Shown piece after piece: positions 57,625 to 64,000 of a DNA stretch of 64,000 nt (its first letter is position 1; each line of letters opens with the position of its first letter). Source of the DNA: Myxococcales bacterium (GTDB taxonomy: Bacteria > Myxococcota_A > Polyangia > Polyangiales > Polyangiaceae). Under the pieces are notes generated by a model. It saw only the letters and a program-made list of their open reading frames with translations. It searched no databases and was not told the DNA's origin. The stretch lies in NCBI GenBank assembly GCA_025355005.1, contig JANXLV010000047.1, positions 1 to 64,000 on the forward strand, given 5' to 3'. A program made the position numbers and the translations under genes.

Positions 57625-58951
57625 TGGGGTCGCCGATGCCGTGGCGACGGAGGTAGCCTCGGACGTGCGCTCGCTCCATCGCTGCGCGACGGCCGATCTC
57701 GCTCACGTTGCCGCTGCACTCTGCGTAGAGGGCGGTGAAGTATTCGCGCTCGAAGCGGGCCAGAATCTCGCGTTTCGCGTCCTGAAAAGTGCGACCGCGC
57801 GTGGGCGTGGACTCGTTCGTGGACGCCACGAGCGGGGCGAGGTGCTGCGCGAGATCGAGCGGGCCTTCTTTGCCGAACGCGAGCGCGACGGAGATGACGT
57901 TGCGGAGCTCGCGCACGTTGCCCGGCCAGTCGTGGCGCATGAGGCGCTCGAGCGAGTCGGTCGTGATGCGGCCGTAGGCTTCCTTGTCGCCGATGTCGAT
58001 CATCATCTTCCGCACGAGGGCGGGGATGTCTTCGAGGCGCTCACGTAGCGGCGGGAGCTCGACGCGGAGCTGCGCGACGCGGAAGTACAAGTCGCTCCGG
58101 AACGTGCCAGCGTTGACCTCGCGGACGAGATCGCGACGCGTTGCCGCGACGACACGCACGTTGACGGGCCGGTAGTTGTTGGAGCCGACGGCCTTGATGC
58201 GCTGCTCTGCGAGGGCGCGGAGGAGCTTGGGCTGGACGTCGACGGGGAGCTCACCGAGCTCGTCGAGGAAGATGGTTCCGCCATCTGCTTCGACGAACGG
58301 AGATACGCGCTTGTCCACGGCGCCCGTGAACGAGCCGCGCTCGTGGCCGAAGAGCGCGCTCTCCGCGAGGGTCGGCGGGATGGCGCCGCAGTCGACGACA
58401 ACGAACGGTTTGTTCGCGCGCGTGGAGGCCTGGTGAATGGCCTGAGCGACGAGCTCCTTGCCGCAGCCCGTCTCACCGAGGATGAGGACCGTGAGCTCCG
58501 TGGGACCAGCCTTCTTGAGGCGCTCGAACACCCCGCGCATGGATGCGCTGACGCCGACGAGGGGGCCGAACTCCGCGACCTCACCGATCTCGACCTGCTC
58601 CGGATTGGAGGGCGCGAACTCGATGGAGGAGTCACCGATGGTGAGGTGCGTCGGCTTGAGGAGGTAGACCTCACCCACCCGCGTGTCGCCGATGAAGGTG
58701 CCGTTCCGCGACCCGAGGTCTCGGATGCGCACACCGCGCTCGGTGGCCACCATCTCGACGTGGACCTTGCTCACCTTCTTGTCGTCGAGGACGAGGTCGC
58801 ATGCCTCGTCTCGTCCGACAACCAGGGTGTCAGCCCCAATCTCGACGCTCGGCTTGTTCGCCTGACCGCGTTTAACGGTCAGGGTTCCGCCATGAACTTC
58901 GAGCTTTCCCTTCGCTACGACCGTCGCGTCCACGACTTGGTTTTCTATCAT
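57608..58951 (-). CDS. FHA-domain sigma-54 transcriptional activator
   Basis: A 447-residue activator. An FHA domain (about 35-110; VVGRDEACDLVLDDKKVSKVHVE, then GVRIRDLGSRNGTFIG) that binds phosphothreonine is followed by the AAA+ domain with Walker A GETGCGKE, the loop GSFTGA (variant of GAFTGA) and Walker B, then a Fis-like helix-turn-helix (NVSEIGRRAAMERAHVRGYLRR). Such activators are usually switched on by Ser/Thr kinases; the active kinase gene at 59048 is 96 bp upstream on the same strand. Targets unknown. Confidence 0.93.
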   Translation of the reverse strand: MIENQVVDATVVAKGKLEVHGGTLTVKRGQANKPSVEIGADTLVVGRDEACDLVLDDKKVSKVHVEMVATERGVRIRDLGSRNGTFIGDTRVGEVYLLKPTHLTIGDSSIEFAPSNPEQVEIGEVAEFGPLVGVSASMRGVFERLKKAGPTELTVLILGETGCGKELVAQAIHQASTRANKPFVVVDCGAIPPTLAESALFGHERGSFTGAVDKRVSPFVEADGGTIFLDELGELPVDVQPKLLRALAEQRIKAVGSNNYRPVNVRVVAATRRDLVREVNAGTFRSDLYFRVAQLRVELPPLRERLEDIPALVRKMMIDIGDKEAYGRITTDSLERLMRHDWPGNVRELRNVISVALAFGKEGPLDLAQHLAPLVASTNESTPTRGRTFQDAKREILARFEREYFTALYAECSGNVSEIGRRAAMERAHVRGYLRRHGIGDPSKSKD

Positions 58952-59004
58952 GCCCAGAAAAAGCGGAACCTCTTTTTTGTTCAGGTGCGCTTTATCCGCA
59001 GCTC

Positions 59005-59052
59005 GGTGCGGCTACAGCTGCGGCTACAGGTGCCGCTACAGGTGCGGCTACC
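59005..59052. repeat. 12-bp tandem repeat with in-frame stop codons
   Basis: Four copies of GGTGCGGCTACA-like units (59005-59052). On the minus strand each holds TAG (at 59050, 59038, 59026, 59014), all in the frame of the kinase gene, giving three in-frame backup stops. Confidence 0.88.
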
Positions 59053-60070
59053 GGCGACGGGGCGAGATGTTTCCCGGGCCGCCCGTGACCGCGGTTTCAT
59101 CGTCCTCGGGCACCGGATCCTCGTCCCGGTAGCGGACGGCGGGCTGGACGAGTCGACGTGGCGCGTTGCCCATCACCTTGCAGACCTTCCGCCAGGCCTC
59201 CTGGGCGTCCACGGCGGTGGGGAAGCGCTTGTCACGCTCGCGGGCCATGATGCGTGCCATGAATTTCTCGACGGAGGCCGGCCATTCGTCCCCCGTGGTG
59301 GCCGCGAGCGTCGGCGGGTCGCGATCGAGCTTCAGAGCGATGAGCGTCAGCGCGTTCGATCCCTCGAAGGGAAGCCGGCCAGTCAACGCGCGGAACGCGA
59401 CGGCTCCAAGGGCATAGAGGTCGGCGCGCTCATCCACGCGGGCGGAGCCGCGCACCTGCTCGGGGGCCATGTACGCGAAGCTGCCGAGGGTGGCGTCGAA
59501 GGCAGTGAGTGATGGCTCGCTCTTGCGCTGCTGCGCCGACCGGAACTTCGACACGCCAAAGTCCAGGATGCGGGTGCGCTCCTCGTGCTCGCCGCGGGCG
59601 ACCTGCTCGGCCGTGAGCTTGCGCTTCTCTATGAAGAGGTTCGCGGGCTTGATGTCGCGATGAACCACGCGGGCGCGATGGGCCGCGCGCAGGCCTTCCA
59701 GCGAATCGTCCACGATCGGAGCCACCTCCGCGAACGAGAGGTACTGCTCGCGGCGCAGGCGCTCGTCGAGGCCCTCACCGACGAGGCGCTCGAACGCGAT
59801 CCACAGGCGCCCGTCACGTTCCTTGCCAGAAGCGAGCACGCCGGCCACGAATGCAGACTCGATCTGCTTCGCGATCTCGGCCTCACGATGGAATCGTGCC
59901 ACAAGGTCGGGGTCAGCCGCGGCCTTCTCGTGGAGGACCTTGAGAGCGATCTTTTCGCCGCGCTTTCCTTCGGCGGCATAGACCTCTCCCATCCCTCCTT
60001 GGCCGAGCAGCCGGCGGATCTTGTAGACTCCGCCGATGACGGTCCCTGCGGACAAGGCGCCTTCGCGCAT
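59048..60070 (-). CDS. cytosolic Ser/Thr protein kinase (Hanks type)
   Basis: A 340-residue kinase with Gly-loop LLGQGGMGEVY, Lys44 (IALKVL), HRDIKPAN with Asp139, DFG (ILDFGVSKF) and APEQ, so it should be catalytically active. No membrane helix; the C-terminal 40 residues are acidic and end in Arg-rich PRRR. It lies next to the FHA-sigma-54 activator and near the pseudokinase and PspA genes. The ATG at 60070 opens the domain; the ribosome site is weak. Confidence 0.92.
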   Translation of the reverse strand: MREGALSAGTVIGGVYKIRRLLGQGGMGEVYAAEGKRGEKIALKVLHEKAAADPDLVARFHREAEIAKQIESAFVAGVLASGKERDGRLWIAFERLVGEGLDERLRREQYLSFAEVAPIVDDSLEGLRAAHRARVVHRDIKPANLFIEKRKLTAEQVARGEHEERTRILDFGVSKFRSAQQRKSEPSLTAFDATLGSFAYMAPEQVRGSARVDERADLYALGAVAFRALTGRLPFEGSNALTLIALKLDRDPPTLAATTGDEWPASVEKFMARIMARERDKRFPTAVDAQEAWRKVCKVMGNAPRRLVQPAVRYRDEDPVPEDDETAVTGGPGNISPRRR

Positions 60071-60210
60071 TAATGAAGGAGGGTAGCACGCACCTTGTCC
60101 CCTTCCGGCGCGAAATAAGTCGGCCACCTGCAACGACCAGATTCGAACGGCACCCGGCCCAAAATCGTTTAGCCTCTTCCGACACCCTCTACCGAGGTCT
60201 CGCACCCCCC
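60071..60210. promoter_or_regulatory. divergent region, weak sigma-54-like element
   Basis: Between the kinase and the YbjN-like gene. TAGCACG-CACC-TTGTC at 60084-60099 resembles a -24/-12 sigma-54 element but deviates in both key doublets, so it is only a weak candidate. Nothing else is seen. Confidence 0.2.
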
Positions 60211-60612
60211 ATGCGCACCATCATCGACGTCGAAGCGTATCTAGGTCGGATGAACCGGCGGTTTTCCACCGTGGAAGGACAGAGTGGCACGTTGATCGTG
60301 CTGCCCCAGGAGGAGAAACTCCCCCAGATCGTCCTACAGGTGAACCCGCCCATCCTCGTGATGCGCGCGTCCGTCGGGAAGGCTCCGGCGACGGACCACG
60401 TTGCTCTCTACAAGAGGCTGCTTACCCTGAACGCCAAGACGCTGGTCCACACAAGCTTCGGGCTCGAGGACGACAACCAGATCGTCCTCACGTCGGCGCT
60501 CGAGCTCGAGAACCTGGACTACAACGAGCTCGAAGCGAATCTAGAAGAGATCGAGTTCACGCTCGTCTCCCAGGTGCCCGCGCTCTCGGAACTTTCGAAG
60601 AAGGACGGCTGA
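60211..60612 (+). CDS. YbjN/CesT-like protein
   Basis: A 133-residue protein with the alpha/beta layout of the YbjN or type-III-chaperone-like fold (MNRRFSTVEGQSGTLIVL, then KRLLTLNAKTLVHTSFGLEDDNQIVLTSALELENLDYNELEANL). It ends 6 bp before pspA and is surely co-transcribed. YbjN proteins are thought to act as chaperones or regulators of PspA-type systems. Assignment by pattern only. Confidence 0.65.
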   Translation: MRTIIDVEAYLGRMNRRFSTVEGQSGTLIVLPQEEKLPQIVLQVNPPILVMRASVGKAPATDHVALYKRLLTLNAKTLVHTSFGLEDDNQIVLTSALELENLDYNELEANLEEIEFTLVSQVPALSELSKKDG

Positions 60613-60618
60613 TCTCCC

Positions 60619-61461
<843 letters not shown>

Positions 61462-61506
61462 CTCCAAACCCTTCCCAGGCGCGGCGGTTGGCACTAGACC
61501 GGGCGC

Positions 61507-62391
61507 ATGCTCGGTATCGATCTGACAGGGAAGCGTGCGCTGGTTTGTGGGGTCGCGGATGATGGAGGGTTTGGCTTCTCCATCGCGAAGCAGTTCGCGA
61601 ACGCTGGCGCCAGTGTCTGCGTCGGGACGTGGCCGCCTGCGATGGGCATCTTCGAGACGCTGCTCCGCCGCGGCAAGATGGATGACTCGCGCAAGCTCGC
61701 GAACGGTTCCATGCTGGAATTCGAGCGTATTTACCCGCTCGACGCCGCGTACGACACGCTCGCCGCCGCCCCCGAGGACGTGAGGACGAACAAGCGCTAC
61801 GCGGAGCGCGGCGACTTCTCGATCGAGGGCATGGTGAAGCGACTCACCGACGACTTCGGCGACAAGTGCGTCGACATCATCGTGCACTCGCTCGCCAACG
61901 GCTCCGAGGTGAGGAACCTGCTGCTCGACACCAGTCGCGCGGGGTACCTGCAGGCCGTCGGCGTGAGCGCGTACTCGCTCATCTCGCTCACCAGCAAGCT
62001 CGGTCCGCACATGCGCGCGGGCGGCAGCGTGCTCTCGCTCACGTACATGGCGAGCGAGCGTGTCATCCCCGGCTACGGCGGCGGCATGTCCAGCGCGAAG
62101 GCCGCACTGGAGAGCGACACGCGCGTGCTCGCATTCGAGGCCGGGCGTCGCTGGGGCATCCGCGTGAACACGATCAGCGCGGGCCCGTTCGCATCGCGCG
62201 CAGCGAGCGCCATCGGGATCATCGAGGCGATGGTCGAGTACGCGAAGGTGAACTCACCGCTCCCCGAAGAGCTGACGGCAGATGACGTGGGAAATACCGC
62301 AGCGTTCCTCGCGAGCCCACTTGCCGCGGGGATCACGGGCACGACCATCTACGTGGACAAGGGGTACCACGCGATGGGGAAGAGCCTGTAG
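61507..62391 (+). CDS. fabI: enoyl-ACP reductase, plant/apicomplexan-type FabI
   Basis: A 294-residue FabI. It carries the N-terminal [17 protein letters not shown] and the plant-type signatures [33 protein letters not shown] with Tyr190 and Lys198 spaced by seven residues (plant and apicomplexan ENRs, versus six in E. coli FabI). It reduces trans-2-enoyl-ACP using NAD(P)H in fatty acid elongation. Slightly longer than E. coli FabI because of an insert around residues 45-75. Confidence 0.92.
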   Translation: MLGIDLTGKRALVCGVADDGGFGFSIAKQFANAGASVCVGTWPPAMGIFETLLRRGKMDDSRKLANGSMLEFERIYPLDAAYDTLAAAPEDVRTNKRYAERGDFSIEGMVKRLTDDFGDKCVDIIVHSLANGSEVRNLLLDTSRAGYLQAVGVSAYSLISLTSKLGPHMRAGGSVLSLTYMASERVIPGYGGGMSSAKAALESDTRVLAFEAGRRWGIRVNTISAGPFASRAASAIGIIEAMVEYAKVNSPLPEELTADDVGNTAAFLASPLAAGITGTTIYVDKGYHAMGKSL

Positions 62392-62425
62392 CGGGCCTCT
62401 CGACCTCGGCCTCGAACCTCGACCT

Positions 62426-62866
62426 CTACTTCACCTGCGGGATGCGCTCTTCGAGCCGCGCGCGCAGCTTGCCGAAGTCGTAGCGATCGGGCTTGCCGTC
62501 GGGCATGCACGCGATGTCGTACGCGGCGATCGCGGCGCGCTTCTGGAGCTCCGGGGACAGGCCGAGCTTCTTGCCGATCTCGACGAGGCTCTCGTGCTCG
62601 CTCGTGGAGACGACGCCATCCACCTGGGCGATCCACGTCCCGAGCGCGTACGTGAGGAGCTGCTCCTTCGGGGACATCCCGGAGAGATCGAGCGTGGCGA
62701 GGTCCAGCTTGGCCTTCGTCGCCTTCTCGATCTCGGCGAGATCGTCCGCCTCGAGGCCAGACTCCTTCGCGGCGCGAAGGAGAGCCTGCGCCTCCACGCG
62801 CTGGAGCTGACCGTCGACCCAACCTACGTACGTGAGCGCCAGAAATACCTGTTTGGGGAGCGTCAT
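62426..62866 (-). CDS. TerB-like small protein
   Basis: A 146-residue all-helical protein with the TerB/DUF533-type pattern (YVGWVDGQLQRVEAQALLRAA, then WIAQVDGVVSTSEHESLVEIGKKLGL). Family members are linked to tellurite resistance or act in cytoplasmic regulation; none is proven here. It lies 22 bp downstream of the pirin gene on the same strand. Confidence 0.6.
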   Translation of the reverse strand: MTLPKQVFLALTYVGWVDGQLQRVEAQALLRAAKESGLEADDLAEIEKATKAKLDLATLDLSGMSPKEQLLTYALGTWIAQVDGVVSTSEHESLVEIGKKLGLSPELQKRAAIAAYDIACMPDGKPDRYDFGKLRARLEERIPQVK

Positions 62867-62888
62867 GATGGACCTGACGGTACACCGC

Positions 62889-63599
62889 TCAGGCCAGATC
62901 GAACAGAAGGACCTCGCCCGGGCTGGCGTTCGAAAGTCCCCGAAGAACGACCTCGGTCTCATCCTCGATCGCGATGGCGTCGCCGGCCGAGAGCTTCTCG
63001 CCCGAGACCTCCACGGTTCCGCGCGCCACGTGCACCCACGCGCCGCGACCCTTGTCGATCTTGACGGTCTCGGACTGCCCTTCCCCGAGCTCCCCGGCGT
63101 AGACACGCGCATCCGCGTGGATGCTGAGGCTGCCCTGACCGCCGTCGGGAGCAGCGATGAGGCGGAGCTTGCCGGCCTTCTCTTCCTGCGTGAAGCGGCG
63201 CTCCTCGTAGCTTGCGGGGATGCCGTGCTTGTTCGGCATGAGCCAGATCTGCAGGAAATGGACCGGCTCCTCCTTCGAAGCGTTGTACTCGCTGTGTTTC
63301 ACGCCGGTGCCCGCGCTCATTCGTTGCACGTCGCCGTGACGGATGACGGAGCCGGTGCCCGTGGAGTCCTTGTGCTCGAGCGCACCCGAGAGCGGATACG
63401 AGATGATCTCCATCTCACGGTGCCCATGCGTGCCGAAGCCCTTGCCGGGAGCAACGCGGTCCTCGTTGATGACGCGGAGCGCGCGGAAGCCCATGTGCTT
63501 GGGGTCGTGATAGTCCGCGAACGAGAACGTGTGGAACGAGTCGAGCCAGCCGTGCTCCGCGTGTCCGCGCTCGTTTGCCCGCCTTACCTGCTTGCTCAT
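62889..63599 (-). CDS. pirin family protein (YhhW-like bicupin)
   Basis: A 236-residue bicupin. The metal-binding segment HGHREMEIISYPLSGALEHKDSTGTG, followed by GTGVKHSEYNAS, and the second cupin near residues 180-210 fit pirin; YhhW of E. coli has quercetin 2,3-dioxygenase activity. The real substrate is unknown. The ATG at 63599 follows GGGAGAGA. Divergent from the SDR at 63706. Confidence 0.85.
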   Translation of the reverse strand: MSKQVRRANERGHAEHGWLDSFHTFSFADYHDPKHMGFRALRVINEDRVAPGKGFGTHGHREMEIISYPLSGALEHKDSTGTGSVIRHGDVQRMSAGTGVKHSEYNASKEEPVHFLQIWLMPNKHGIPASYEERRFTQEEKAGKLRLIAAPDGGQGSLSIHADARVYAGELGEGQSETVKIDKGRGAWVHVARGTVEVSGEKLSAGDAIAIEDETEVVLRGLSNASPGEVLLFDLA

Positions 63600-63705
63600 C
63601 GATTCTCTCCCTCTCTTCGAAGACCGTACGCACGCGCTCCGACATTCACAATGTCCACGTCGAGCAACAGTCTGTCCGACGGGATGGTGTAGGATGCATC
63701 GATTC

Positions 63706-64000
63706 ATGGAGCTCAAAGGCAAGGTCATCCTCATCACGGGCGCGAATACGGGCATCGGGCGTGTCACTGCGGAGAAGCTCGCGCAGCGCGGCGCTCGCGT
63801 GATCCTCGCGTGCCGCTCGAAGGAGAAGACGCAGCCCGTCGTGGACGCGATCAAGGCGTCAGGCGGCGACGCGGAGTTCGTGCCGCTCGATCTGGCGGAC
63901 CTCGACAGCGTGCGCGCGGCGGCAGAGCTCGTGCTCCAGAAGGACGAGCCGCTCCACGTGCTGATCAACAACGCGGGCCTCGCCGGGCTACGCGGCCAGA
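63706..64000 (+). CDS. short-chain dehydrogenase/reductase, N-terminal part (runs off right edge)
   Basis: The first 98 residues of an SDR: TGANTGIG near residue 10, a Rossmann fold (GARVILACRSKEKT) and NNAG at the right edge. The ATG at 63706 is preferred; 63694 adds four residues. The RSKEKTQPVVDAIKASGGDA pattern resembles retinol-dehydrogenase-type SDRs. Substrate unknown. Confidence 0.85.
   Translation, partial: MELKGKVILITGANTGIGRVTAEKLAQRGARVILACRSKEKTQPVVDAIKASGGDAEFVPLDLADLDSVRAAAELVLQKDEPLHVLINNAGLAGLRGQ

Noticed and set aside
60084..60099. Sigma-54 promoter for ybjN-pspA as a firm feature
   Set aside because: Both invariant doublets are imperfect (AG for GG, GT for GC), so it is kept only as a weak candidate.

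Overview
The window is a 64 kb, very GC-rich bacterial chromosome segment that is densely coded on both strands. Gene content points to a myxobacterium-like member of Myxococcota, most likely a Polyangia or Sorangiineae relative. The signs are many 'Asp/Ala/Gly-rich' lipoproteins, eukaryotic-like Ser/Thr kinases, FHA-type and NtrC-type sigma-54 activators, IgGFc-binding-like and OmpA-type surface proteins, and a futalosine-type menaquinone pathway. I saw no rRNA, tRNA, CRISPR array, insertion sequence or prophage.

Layout. 1-183: start of a lipoprotein leaving the left edge. 264-7315 (minus): a compact menaquinone operon in transcription order menG/ubiE, ubiX, an orphan truncated MqnC/MqnE-like gene, mqnE, an mqnA-mqnC fusion, mqnX and a UbiA-type prenyltransferase. 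7340-7835: two related palindromes and an acyltransferase remnant. 7836-11094: a TetR-controlled unit (acetoacetate-decarboxylase-like protein, two short-chain dehydrogenases, the TetR gene) with a matching 19-bp palindrome at both promoters. 11169-18206: a DUF1285-like protein, a SerA-type dehydrogenase, a lipoprotein, a membrane sulfatase and a membrane-fused spermidine-synthase-like protein. 18203-27337: translation and transcription factors rimP, nusA, ylxR-ylxQ fusion, infB and rbfA, with infB and rbfA separated by a uracil-DNA glycosylase and an acyl-CoA ligase on the other strand.

27589-42340: mostly envelope and signalling genes: an INSIG-like membrane protein, a cytochrome c, a large OmpA-family protein, a response regulator overlapping an ABC ATPase, a Ser/Thr kinase, a crotonase, a GspC-like protein and a VF530-type DNA-binding protein. 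42361-48677: aconitase B, lipoproteins, a LysR regulator with a shared T-N11-A box, and an HD-domain enzyme. 48705-56217: an IgGFc-binding-like lipoprotein, an SRPBCC membrane protein and an RND efflux pair. 56268-61461: a likely stress-signalling group of membrane-anchored pseudokinase, FHA-sigma-54 activator, active kinase, YbjN-like protein and PspA. 61507-64000: a plant-type FabI, a TerB-like protein, a pirin and the start of another short-chain dehydrogenase.

The most unusual observations are: the truncated radical-SAM-family relative inside the menaquinone operon; the MqnA-MqnC fusion joined through a trinucleotide-repeat serine linker; a bacterial INSIG homologue; the pseudokinase/FHA/PspA neighbourhood; and a recurring pattern of short tandem repeats that contain the stop codon at the 3' ends of several genes. 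Assignments rest on reading motifs and family resemblance; no database search was run.
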